A stretch of DNA of 7,955 bases from Oscillospiraceae bacterium (GCA_017435245.1 JAFSFK010000153.1:1-7955); one strand, 5' to 3'; counted from the first letter of the stretch, positions 1 through 6,572 are shown. The notes: generated by a model from the letters alone, not told the origin. Translations and numbers: made by a program.

Positions 1-138
1 AAAGTTGAAAGTTGAAAATTGTGGTATTTTCCTTCGGAAAATAATTTAAAACGTCGGCGTAGCCGACACAATCATTTTCAATTTTCCATTTTCCATTTTC
101 AATTATTATCGAGCGTCAGCTCGATAAACCGGAATTTG
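1..138. repeat. MITE-like palindromic repeat, right-hand part (cut by window start)
   Basis: This is a non-coding, hairpin-rich repeat. Seen in the sequence: a stem-loop at 25-43 (TATTTTCC / GGAAAATA, loop TTC), a second at 53-67 (GTCGGC / GCCGAC, loop GTA) and a third at 108-125 (ATCGAGC / GCTCGAT, loop GTCA). An A-rich arm (1-22) is complementary to a T-rich arm (67-104), so the whole unit can fold back on itself. It ends at 125-138 in TAAACCGGAATTTG, the exact reverse complement of the 14 bases at 7815-7828. Bases 1-100 are identical to 7856-7955. No transposase is encoded, so it would be a non-autonomous MITE or REP/BIME-like element. The A-rich arm is cut off at base 1. Confidence 0.85.
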
Positions 139-157
139 AAGTACAATGCAAAAAGAA

Positions 158-183
158 AAGACCGCCTCATAAGAGGCGGTCTT
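158..183 (-). terminator. Rho-independent terminator of the lipoprotein gene
   Basis: A perfect 11-bp stem (158-168 with 173-183, loop ATAA) begins 14 bp past the lipoprotein stop codon. Read on the minus strand it is followed by a T-rich run (TTTTCTTTTT, complement of 148-157). The GC-rich stem plus U-tract is a textbook intrinsic terminator for minus-strand transcription. Confidence 0.93.
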
Positions 184-197
184 AATCTTTTGCTAAA

Positions 198-1001
198 TTA
201 AGCAGCCAGAGCGATTGCGGTGATGTGGGGATTGACACCCTCGTACCAGTACAGGAAGCCTTCCACGTCAACAACATCGCCAACATTCAGAGTGCCAACG
301 GTGGTGTAGACATCGGACTCGGTGCCGGTCAGGTAAACCTCAACGCAGAAATCGTAAGAAGCGCCGTTCAGACCCAGGGTGACATAGATGTCATCGCCGC
401 CGTCGTTCTTGTAGGAAATAGCCTCAACGGTCATGCCCTTGAAGGAAGCCAGCTGGTTCTGATAGTTGATCAGTTCGTCGGTGCCCAGCAGAGCGGTAGC
501 ATCGATAGGCTCAGCAATGTAGGAGTCAGCGCCCTCAACGAAGGTGAAGGTAGCATCCAGGATCTCGATTTCGCCATTGAACTCACCCTTGTAACCGGTA
601 ACGCAGATCTTGGTGCCGGGAACCAGCTTTGCAGCATCTTCCTCGGAACAGGCCATCTCGTACATGAAGTAAGCGCCGTCAGCATCAGCAGCGTAGACGG
701 TGATCTTGTCTTCCCACCAGGACTGATGGTTCTGGACATAGCACTCAACCACGACCTGAGCATCCAGCTCAGCAGCAACGTAGTCAGCGTAGGTCATAAC
801 AGCGGGAGCTTCCTCAACAGGAGCTTCCTCAACAGGAGCTTCCTCAACGGGAGCTTCCTCAACGGGAGCTTCCTCGACAGGAGCTTCCTCAACGGGAGCT
901 TCTTCCACGGGAGCTTCTTCAGCGGGTGCCTTTTCGCCGGCGCAGGCAGCCAGGGACAGAACCATGACCAGAGCCAGCAGCATTGCAAGCAGTTTCTTCA
1001 T
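198..1001 (-). CDS. Secreted lipoprotein with EEAPV repeats and two OB-like domains
   Basis: A 267-aa predicted surface lipoprotein. The signal peptide (residues 1-19) ends in the lipobox L17-A-A-C20, so Cys20 would be lipid-modified and the rest lies outside the membrane. Residues 28-67 are eight pentapeptides (seven EEAPV, one EEAPA), an acidic, proline-rich linker that could span the cell wall. Two similar beta-rich modules follow, about 82-155 and 188-267. Each ends with a pattern such as GTKICVTGYKGEFNGEIEI or VGDVVDVEGFLYWYEG, typical of bacterial OB-fold-like domains; this is recognition by eye, not a search. Four cysteines (87, 118, 133, 219) lie in the folded part. The ATG start has AAGGAG 9 nt upstream. 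The gene has its own promoter and terminator, so it can be expressed apart from the importer operon just upstream. Ligand and function are unknown; a surface binding or accessory role is possible. Confidence 0.88.
   Translation of the reverse strand: MKKLLAMLLALVMVLSLAACAGEKAPAEEAPVEEAPVEEAPVEEAPVEEAPVEEAPVEEAPVEEAPAVMTYADYVAAELDAQVVVECYVQNHQSWWEDKITVYAADADGAYFMYEMACSEEDAAKLVPGTKICVTGYKGEFNGEIEILDATFTFVEGADSYIAEPIDATALLGTDELINYQNQLASFKGMTVEAISYKNDGGDDIYVTLGLNGASYDFCVEVYLTGTESDVYTTVGTLNVGDVVDVEGFLYWYEGVNPHITAIALAA
805..924 (-). repeat. Eight in-frame 15-bp tandem repeats (EEAPV linker)
   Basis: Eight copies of a 15-bp unit (plus-strand form GGAGCTTCCTCAACG with small variations) lie head to tail inside the lipoprotein gene. 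The first six units differ only at one or two positions and the last two are more diverged, as expected from recent expansion. Because the unit is 15 bp, gain or loss of copies changes linker length without breaking the reading frame. Confidence 0.93.
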
Positions 1002-1052
1002 TTTGATCTTCTCCTTTGAATTGTTAATGGGGTTTGGAATTTTGCAATTATC

Positions 1053-1080
1053 ATTATATAACGAAAAACAAATAAATCAA
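1053..1080 (-). promoter_or_regulatory. Promoter of the lipoprotein gene
   Basis: On the minus strand a perfect -10 TATAAT (1058-1053) follows a -35-like TTGATT (1080-1075) after 16 bp. The -35 box overlaps the stop codon (1079-1077) of the solute-binding protein gene. The predicted transcript would start near 1046 and have a leader of about 45 nt. No terminator is seen between the two genes, so read-through from the importer operon is also possible. Confidence 0.7.
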
Positions 1081-2672
1081 TGCTCTTTTCGCTTCTTTTT
1101 GTTTTTTCGTGCATTCAATACCATATACACACCCAAAAGCACCCAAATTCCCCCCAAACTGACCAATAAAATCACAGAGGCACGGGGCATTGGACCTAAA
1201 TCTGCCTTGCTGTTTCCGGCCTGGATCTGATCCAGGCGGTGCAAAGAGGTGATGTCTGCATACAGGCTTTCCATATAGGCATCGTCCACCGTCTGCTTTC
1301 TGCGGACGGATTTGGTGACGTTTTCGATCAGCTGCCCGGCGGCATCCCGGAGGGATGCGGAACCGTTGAATACCGGGGTGACAAAGGTGCTCCCGATATT
1401 GTCCATCAAAAGCTGGGAGGCTTGGATCTTGATGTCGTAGTAGAGCTGATTGTCCTCGCCGATCCGGCTGAGATAATCCTGATATTCAGCGCTCTCCTGT
1501 GCCTTGGAGGTCACCGGCAGATAGCCCTCTGTCTGGGCGTAGGCGATCTGCACGTCATTGGTGAGCATATACTGGGCAAAAAGCCAGCTGGCCAGCACCT
1601 CCTGAGGATCCTCCTTGTTGAACACACACATAGAAGGTCCCTGGGAGATCATCACCGGATTCTGGGGATCGAACTGGGGGATGGGCATAACCACTGTTTC
1701 AAACTCCACCAGCTTATCCTCGGCAATGTCGATGAGGGGAGCGTCAGAGCCCATCCAGGTGGCACCGGCGGTGGAGTCCACCGCAAAGATGCACTGACCG
1801 GCGTTTAAAAAGTTGGCAGGATAGCCGTTGATCTTAAAGGTGGAGAACGCACCGGTTTTTACATGGTCGGCGATGGTGTAGAGCAGCTGCTCGGTGGTTT
1901 CGTTGAAGATCTGCACATCACCGGCACCGGTGGAGTAGCCGGCACCCTTTTGCCGGAGCATCTGGATCATCATATTGTCCGTGGACTTGTAGATGAAGGG
2001 GATCAGCACGTTCTGACCGTTTACCAGGAAATTATCGTTTTCATCTTTCGCCATAGCGGCCTCGCTGACCTCCCAGACAAAATCCCAGGTGAGGGTCTCC
2101 GGCAGCTCGTAGCCCAGCTTTTCCACGTAGGTTTTGTTTACATAACATGCCTCGGTGGAGCGCATATAGGGGATGGCATAGTGCTGACCCTCAATAACGC
2201 ACTCATCCAAAAACTCGGGAATGATCTCTTTCTGGGTGGGGGAGTCAAAGAGAACTTCACTGCCGCCCAGACCGTATTTGGGGTGGGAAAACAGGCTGTC
2301 CAACGGCACCACGGTGTTCTCGCCTGCCATATAGGTGGCGATGTGGTCGGGATAGGTGATGCATACATTGGGGGTGGTGCCCGTTGCGATGTTGGTGATC
2401 ACATCGTTGTAGATCTTGCCGTAGTCGTTATAAAGCCGCAGATTTACGGTAATGTTGGGGTACAGCGTCTGAAAATCTTCAATCGCTTGCTTGTAGATGC
2501 TGATTTGGGTTTGATTGGTGTCGTTTTTTGCCCAGAAGGAGATCTCATACTGCCGGGAAGTGTCAAACGCCTGGGGGACAGAGAAGGTATTCAGCTCCCG
2601 GGAACCGTGGCAGCCGGAAAGAATACTGCAGGCCAGAATCAAGACAAGAAGCAGAGAAATGTATTTTTTCAT
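1077..2672 (-). CDS. ABC importer solute-binding lipoprotein (UgpB/CUT1-like) with C-terminal membrane helix
   Basis: A 531-aa extracellular solute-binding protein, family 1, which captures substrate and delivers it to the permease pair encoded upstream. The signal peptide ends in the lipobox L18-S-G-C21. The mature N-terminus shows the usual family pattern: ISFWAKND (44-51), then an IEDF...LYPNITVNL stretch (64-78) and GTTPNV (98-103). A MRSTEACYVNK segment (170-180) recalls the NRST...YYNK region of UgpB, and STAGATWMGS further on is also UgpB-like. Unusual: it is longer than the usual 420-450 aa and ends in a hydrophobic helix (about 498-519) with a very basic tail (RKNKKKRKEH), so it may be anchored at both ends. 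The start is firm: AGGAGG lies 9-10 nt upstream and the start overlaps the permease stop as ATGA. Substrate is undetermined; glycerol-3-phosphate, glycerophosphodiesters or an oligosaccharide all fit the family. Confidence 0.92.
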   Translation of the reverse strand: MKKYISLLLVLILACSILSGCHGSRELNTFSVPQAFDTSRQYEISFWAKNDTNQTQISIYKQAIEDFQTLYPNITVNLRLYNDYGKIYNDVITNIATGTTPNVCITYPDHIATYMAGENTVVPLDSLFSHPKYGLGGSEVLFDSPTQKEIIPEFLDECVIEGQHYAIPYMRSTEACYVNKTYVEKLGYELPETLTWDFVWEVSEAAMAKDENDNFLVNGQNVLIPFIYKSTDNMMIQMLRQKGAGYSTGAGDVQIFNETTEQLLYTIADHVKTGAFSTFKINGYPANFLNAGQCIFAVDSTAGATWMGSDAPLIDIAEDKLVEFETVVMPIPQFDPQNPVMISQGPSMCVFNKEDPQEVLASWLFAQYMLTNDVQIAYAQTEGYLPVTSKAQESAEYQDYLSRIGEDNQLYYDIKIQASQLLMDNIGSTFVTPVFNGSASLRDAAGQLIENVTKSVRRKQTVDDAYMESLYADITSLHRLDQIQAGNSKADLGPMPRASVILLVSLGGIWVLLGVYMVLNARKNKKKRKEH

Positions 2673-3544
2673 CCCTTTGTACCTCCTCTTGCCACGCCAG
2701 CCATAATTTTATTCCGGAAGATCAGGAACAGAAGGATCAGCGGAATCGAAATGACCACCACCGCAGCCATCATTGCCGGGATGTTTTCCCGGCCAAAGCC
2801 GTTTTCCCGGATGGACTGGATGCCGTTGCTGACCAAAAAATATGCCTCGTCATCGGTAATGAGCCGGGGCCAGACATAACTGTTCCAGCACTCGATAACC
2901 TTCAAAATGGTAATGGTGACGATGGTAGGCCGGCAGATGGGGACCATCACCTTGAGAAGGTATTTCAGGTCCGAGGTGCCGTCCACCTTGGCTGCGTAGT
3001 ACAGCTCGTCCGGGATCTGGGCAAAGTTCTCCTTCAAAAGGTAAATATAAAACACCGAGGTCACGGAAGGTAGGATCAGACCGGCAAAGGTGTTGCGCAG
3101 GTCCCAATTGGTAATGGTGACAAAATTGGTGATCACCACCAGCTCACTGGGGATCATCATCAGCGCCAAAAAAGCGGTAAAGGCCAGATCCTTGCCCTTA
3201 AAATTCAGACGGGAAAAGGCGAAGGCCGCCAGAACGGTAACCACAAGCATCAGTGCGGTGGTTACCAGAGTGAAAATCATAGTGTTGATGAAATATCCGC
3301 CCAGAGGCACTGCGGTAAAGGCGTGAATGTAATTTTCAATGGTGGGATTCAGGGTGAAGAATGCGGGGATGTACTCGGAGCTGTATGCGCTGTAGCTTTT
3401 GACAGAGGTGAGGAGCATCCAGTAGAAGGGGAACAGCACCAAAATCGCCCAGATGGTCAGGAAAACATAGGTGACGGTTTTCACCGCAGCCTTACGGCGT
3501 TCAGCGGAACGCTCAAGACGCAGATAATCTTTTCGTTTTTCCAT
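2669..3544 (-). CDS. ABC importer permease, MalG/UgpE-like
   Basis: A 291-aa inner-membrane permease of the CUT1 type, the second half of the transmembrane channel. A basic N-terminal segment precedes the first helix (about 24-45), and five further helices follow. The coupling-helix EAA motif that docks on the ATPase is at about 180-199 (ELYYAAKVDGTSDLKYLLKV). The ECWNSYVWPRLIT stretch after it resembles the GWNQYLWPLLIT of UgpE. I chose ATG 3544 because GAGG (3554-3551) sits 6 nt upstream; an in-frame GTG at 3556 would overlap the previous gene and adds only MRCA. The ribosome site overlaps the TGA of the preceding permease, so the two are probably translationally coupled. The stop codon overlaps the start of the binding protein by 4 bp. 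Confidence 0.93.
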   Translation of the reverse strand: MEKRKDYLRLERSAERRKAAVKTVTYVFLTIWAILVLFPFYWMLLTSVKSYSAYSSEYIPAFFTLNPTIENYIHAFTAVPLGGYFINTMIFTLVTTALMLVVTVLAAFAFSRLNFKGKDLAFTAFLALMMIPSELVVITNFVTITNWDLRNTFAGLILPSVTSVFYIYLLKENFAQIPDELYYAAKVDGTSDLKYLLKVMVPICRPTIVTITILKVIECWNSYVWPRLITDDEAYFLVSNGIQSIRENGFGRENIPAMMAAVVVISIPLILLFLIFRNKIMAGVARGGTKG

Positions 3545-3552
3545 AGCACACC

Positions 3553-4446
3553 TCACGCATAGTGGACGTGTTTACGGCTGACCAAAAGGTTAATGCAGGT
3601 GATGGTCAGCACGATGGCAAACAGGATAATGGCGGCGGCGGAAGCGTAGGAGGGGTAACCACCGGAGTTGCCGTAGAGCATATCATAGACATAGCCCACG
3701 ATGGTGTTCATCTGAGCCGCATTCAGATTGGTGCCGAAGAGGGCAACCGCATCGGAATAAGCCTTGAAAGCACCGATGAAGCCGGTGATGATCAGATAAA
3801 ACAAAGTGGGGGAGATCATCGGCAGGGTGATCTTTGTGAAAATACGCAGTTTGGAGGTGCCGTCCACCTTGGCAGCGTTGTAGTAGTCCTGCTTGACGGA
3901 TGCCAGAGCGCTGGTGAGCACCAGGATCTTAAAGGGCATAACCGCCCATACGGTGTAAAAGCACAGAACGAACATTTTTGCCCAGTAGGGACCGTCGATG
4001 AAATCCACACTTTCTCCGCCGAACCAGTTTATAATAAGGTTGGCAAGACCATCGGTGTAGGCGGTCTTTTTGAACAGGATCATAAACACCAGACCCACTG
4101 CCAGGGTATTGGTGACATAGGGCAGGAAATAGACGGTCTGGTACAGGTTGCGAAGGGGTTTGATGGAGGCGAGACCCACGCTGATGAGCAGAGCGATGCC
4201 GGTGGACACCGGAACGGTAATGGCCACCAGAATAAAGGTGTTCTTCAGTGCCTGAAGAAAATAGGGGTCGTGGAGAACGTAATTATAGTTATAAAGACCG
4301 ATGCCGAAATAGGTCTGGGAGGCAGAGTTATAGCCCTCTTCAAAGGAGTAGATAAACACGTCCACCAAAGGGTACACCAGGAAGAATCCCAGAAACAGCA
4401 TCGCAGGCAGCAGATACAGCCAGCCCTTGCGGTTATTTTGTTCCAT
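3553..4446 (-). CDS. ABC importer permease, MalF/UgpA-like
   Basis: A 297-aa inner-membrane permease of the CUT1 type, partner of the MalG/UgpE-like protein encoded just downstream. The N-terminus (RKGWLYLLPAMLFLGFFLVYPLVDVFIYSF) is the characteristic first helix of the MalF/UgpA group, and about six helices are visible in all. The EAA coupling motif lies at about 188-207 (YYNAAKVDGTSKLRIFTKI), nearly the same as in the partner permease. I chose ATG 4446 because AAGGAG (4458-4453) is 6 nt upstream and overlaps the TAA of the ATPase gene. An in-frame GTG at 4476 would add ten residues, overlap the ATPase gene and lack a better ribosome site. It has the short N-terminus of UgpA rather than the long MalF of enteric bacteria. 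Confidence 0.93.
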   Translation of the reverse strand: MEQNNRKGWLYLLPAMLFLGFFLVYPLVDVFIYSFEEGYNSASQTYFGIGLYNYNYVLHDPYFLQALKNTFILVAITVPVSTGIALLISVGLASIKPLRNLYQTVYFLPYVTNTLAVGLVFMILFKKTAYTDGLANLIINWFGGESVDFIDGPYWAKMFVLCFYTVWAVMPFKILVLTSALASVKQDYYNAAKVDGTSKLRIFTKITLPMISPTLFYLIITGFIGAFKAYSDAVALFGTNLNAAQMNTIVGYVYDMLYGNSGGYPSYASAAAIILFAIVLTITCINLLVSRKHVHYA

Positions 4447-4456
4447 AGCACGCTCC

Positions 4457-5551
4457 TTAAAGGCCGATCCGTTCACCGGTCTGCTTGTCGAAGAGAAATA
4501 CCTTCTGACGGATCAGGTCGAACCGGACAGTGGGACAGGCGGTATCCACCTTGTTTTCGGCACGGATGATGGCCCGGATGGCAGGATTCTCCGTGCACTT
4601 GTGACCGCAGACCACGGTGATATCCCGGCCCATAACCTCCACACGGTGCAGCTGACAGGTGAATTTGCCGTTTTCATTCAAGACGAAGCCTTCGGGGCGG
4701 ATGGCGGCGGTGGCTTCCCGGTCAGAAACGCCCGGAACTTCCAGCACTGCCTCATCGCCGATGTACAGCCAGCCGTTTTTCACAGCTGCCTCAAATACGT
4801 TGATGGGAGGGGTGCCCAGGAACTTGGCAACGAAAAGATTGGCAGGCTCATCATAAACCTGCTGGGGTGCGCCGATCTGCTGCACAACGCCATCTTTCAT
4901 CACCACGATCAGGTCGGAGATGCTCATAGCCTCCTCCTGGTCGTGGGTAACAAACACAGTAGTGATACCGGTGGTTTTCTGAATCCGGCGGATCTCCTCC
5001 CGGGTCTGCAGTCTCAAACGGGCATCCAGATTGGAAAGAGGCTCGTCCAGCAGCAGGATCCGGGGCATTTTCACCAGCGCCCGGGCGATGGCTACACGCT
5101 GCTGCTGGCCGCCGGAAAGCTCACTGGGCTTGCGATCCAGCAGACCCTCCAGCTGCACCAGTGCGGCAGCTTCTTCTGTTTTTTGGAGCATCTGTTCCTT
5201 GGTGAGCTTCTGCTTGCCCTTAAGATTTTCCAGAGGGAACATAATGTTCTGCCGCACATTCAGATGGGGGTACAAAGCATAGCTCTGGAACACCAGACCT
5301 ACGCCCCGGTGCTCCGCAGGCAGATCGGTCACGTCGTCCTCGCCGAAGAAGATCTTTCCGGCGGTGGGCTTTTGCAGGCCGCTGAGCAGGTGCAGGGTGG
5401 TGGATTTTCCGCAGCCGGAGGGACCCAGAAGGCCGATAAGCTTGCCGTCGGGGATCTCAAAACTGAAATCGTTGACAGCGATCACATCGCCTTTGTTGCC
5501 CTTGCCCCGGGCAGGGAACTTTTTGGTCAGATTTTGAAGTACAACTTTCAA
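4457..5551 (-). CDS. ABC importer ATPase, MalK/UgpC/MsmX-like, TTG start
   Basis: A 364-aa cytoplasmic ATPase that powers the CUT1 importer. All nucleotide-binding motifs are present: Walker [10 protein letters not shown] (43-51), Q-loop Gln89, signature LSGGQ (145-149), Walker B ILLLDE (165-170), D-loop SNLDA (173-177) and switch His203. The C-terminal third (about 235-364) is the OB/TOBE-type regulatory region of MalK-like ATPases, with [10 protein letters not shown] and AAIRPEGF as family signposts. It is the first gene of the operon. The start appears to be TTG 5551: GGGGA lies about 9 nt upstream, the N-terminus [12 protein letters not shown] matches the family, and there is no ATG until residue 104. 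A linked ATPase is notable because many Firmicutes CUT1 importers share one unlinked MsmX-type ATPase. The family is certain, the exact substrate class is not. Confidence 0.95.
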   Translation of the reverse strand: MKVVLQNLTKKFPARGKGNKGDVIAVNDFSFEIPDGKLIGLLGPSGCGKSTTLHLLSGLQKPTAGKIFFGEDDVTDLPAEHRGVGLVFQSYALYPHLNVRQNIMFPLENLKGKQKLTKEQMLQKTEEAAALVQLEGLLDRKPSELSGGQQQRVAIARALVKMPRILLLDEPLSNLDARLRLQTREEIRRIQKTTGITTVFVTHDQEEAMSISDLIVVMKDGVVQQIGAPQQVYDEPANLFVAKFLGTPPINVFEAAVKNGWLYIGDEAVLEVPGVSDREATAAIRPEGFVLNENGKFTCQLHRVEVMGRDITVVCGHKCTENPAIRAIIRAENKVDTACPTVRFDLIRQKVFLFDKQTGERIGL

Positions 5552-5592
5552 AGTATCACTTCCCCTAATATATTGTGGTATTCAGTGAATCT

Positions 5593-5621
5593 ATTATATT
5601 ATTTCCCATGATGCTTTGCAA
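5593..5621 (-). promoter_or_regulatory. Promoter of the ABC importer operon
   Basis: On the minus strand a -35 TTGCAA (5621-5616) and a perfect -10 TATAAT (5598-5593) are separated by 17 bp, which is the sigma-A optimum. Transcription would start near 5586, giving a leader of about 35 nt before the TTG start. That is too short for a riboswitch. Confidence 0.82.
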
Positions 5622-5627
5622 GGAAAT
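5601..5627. promoter_or_regulatory. Possible operator over the importer promoter
   Basis: An inverted repeat ATTTCC (5601-5606) / GGAAAT (5622-5627) with 15 bp between arms covers the -35 box and most of the spacer of the importer promoter. The half-site centres are 21 bp apart, about two helical turns, which would suit a dimeric repressor. The arms are only 6 bp and AT-rich, so chance is not excluded. Confidence 0.35.
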
Positions 5628-5636
5628 TTATGCCAT

Positions 5637-5681
5637 CGCTCCGGATAAAACAGAGAAATCCGGATTCTGGTTTATCGAGCG
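5637..5681. repeat. Imperfect inverted repeat between regulator and importer operon
   Basis: A 45-bp imperfect palindrome runs from CGCTC (5637-5641) to GAGCG (5677-5681). The arms match through GATAAA-CAGA-like segments with two small bulges, and the centre is ATCCGGAT. Its right part (5663-5680) matches the reverse complement of 119-136 of the terminal repeat at 16 of 18 bases, so it may be a relic or short form of the same repeat family. On the minus strand no T-run follows, so it is not a standard terminator for the regulator gene. The rest of the 199-bp gap 5552-5750 holds only the importer promoter. Confidence 0.6.
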
Positions 5682-5750
5682 GTTCGTTTTGTAGCCTAGG
5701 GCGGGTCTTTGGTACAATGGCGTATGGAATTCGGCCGGATAGATCGGAAT

Positions 5751-6536
5751 TTACCGTTGTTTGCAGGCGTAGAAATAGGCATTTTTGAAATCTTCCAGTT
5801 CCCGGTAGCACTGCTCCAGACGGGCGTATACCCGGTTGCTTTCCGGCGCAAGAAGATACTGCTGTGCGGCGTTTTGAAAATCCTTTTGGGCAAAAAATGC
5901 CTCGCCCCGGAGATAGTACCAGGCAGGTGTTTTTTTGGGAGCCGCATCCAGGATCCGGCCACAGCTATCGGGGTCACCGGCATCCAGTTCTGCCTGTGCC
6001 CGCAGCAAAAATTCGTCGGTGCTGTCCGGCAGCAGGGGAAGGAGTCCCTCCGGGGAAATGCCGGCAGCATAGCATAACAGCAGCCGACGTCGCTCCAGCT
6101 CCGGCGTGTAGTAGAACGTTTGACTGCCGGAGGCTTTTGCCTGCTCCAAAAGGGTCTGCCCAAGGCCAAAGCGGTTTTCCGCAATGGCGGTTTGCGCCAG
6201 CTCCATATATCCCAGTGCTTCGAGCAGATACCGCTCCGGGTCGAATACCGGGTCGGGGGAATGGTAGTCTTCCAGCAGGACCAGCCTATCCTGCGCCGAT
6301 GCGGATCTTGCCTGCAGAATAATACTTTGATTGGGAGATACCGGCTGCTCCTCCAGAAAGTAGCTCACAGGCTTTCCGAGCCGCCCGGCAAGGATCCGCA
6401 GGGTGTCCATAGAGGGACGGGCACTGCCGTTTTCAATTTGCGAGAGCATATTCCTGGTGATGGTATCTCCGCACAGTTGCCGCTGAGAAAGACCGGCATC
6501 CAGCCGTGCCTGCTTCAGCAGTTGACCCAGTTCCAT
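5751..6536 (-). CDS. XRE-family HTH regulator with TPR-like C-terminal domain
   Basis: A 261-aa predicted cytoplasmic DNA-binding regulator. Residues 3-61 form an XRE/Cro-CI-type helix-turn-helix (LSQRQLCGDTITRNMLSQIE, then NGSARPSMDTLRILAGRLGKPVSYFL). Residues from about 85 to the end are alpha-helical with TPR-like pairs; the clearest is AWYYLRGEAFFAQKDFQNAAQQYLLA, followed by RLEQCYRELEDFKNAYFYA. This layout resembles the peptide-sensing RRNPPA regulators (PlcR, NprR, Rgg), but the tail is shorter than in PlcR or NprR and no pheromone gene is adjacent. The ATG has AGGAGG about 7 nt upstream. The gene is divergent from the membrane protein at 6680 and lies 199 bp upstream of the importer operon on the same strand, so both are plausible targets. 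No clear terminator follows it. The family is well supported; the target and signal are unknown. Confidence 0.9.
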   Translation of the reverse strand: MELGQLLKQARLDAGLSQRQLCGDTITRNMLSQIENGSARPSMDTLRILAGRLGKPVSYFLEEQPVSPNQSIILQARSASAQDRLVLLEDYHSPDPVFDPERYLLEALGYMELAQTAIAENRFGLGQTLLEQAKASGSQTFYYTPELERRRLLLCYAAGISPEGLLPLLPDSTDEFLLRAQAELDAGDPDSCGRILDAAPKKTPAWYYLRGEAFFAQKDFQNAAQQYLLAPESNRVYARLEQCYRELEDFKNAYFYACKQR

Positions 6537-6572
6537 TGTATTCCCTCCTCCGGGTAATTTTGATTTACCCCT

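Noticed and set aside
19..201. 60-codon plus-strand frame at the window start
   Set aside because: Lies within the hairpin repeat and the terminator. Low-complexity translation and no ribosome site.
805..924. CRISPR-like array
   Set aside because: The units are 15-bp contiguous coding repeats without spacers, in frame within a gene.
225..1019. Plus-strand open frame opposite the lipoprotein (264 codons), with FLNGS-like repeats
   Set aside because: The repeats are only the complement of the EEAPV minisatellite. There is no ribosome site, and the minus-strand gene has a signal peptide, promoter and terminator.
1863..2879. Long plus-strand open frame opposite the binding protein and second permease (338 codons)
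   Set aside because: Spans two real minus-strand genes and has no recognisable domain.
3562..4569. Long plus-strand open frame opposite the first permease (335 codons)
   Set aside because: Antisense shadow of a well-supported permease. The translation is rich in Asp, Gly, His and Gln without any motif.
5560..5606. 14-codon minus-strand frame (MGNNIIDSLNTTIY) as a signal peptide gene for the regulator
   Set aside because: No ribosome site, no secretion signal, and it overlaps the -10 box and leader of the importer operon.
4427..5611. Long plus-strand open frame opposite the ATPase gene (394 codons)
   Set aside because: It is the complement of a clear ATPase gene. It starts at TTG, has no ribosome site or family-like protein sequence, and such antisense frames are common in this codon usage.
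5637..5681. Terminator of the regulator gene
   Set aside because: The hairpin is imperfect and no T-run follows it on the minus strand.
5689..5718. Plus-strand promoter-like pair TTGTAG / TACAAT
   Set aside because: 18-bp spacing is possible but it points into the 3' end of the regulator gene with no plus-strand gene behind it; it could at most make an antisense RNA.
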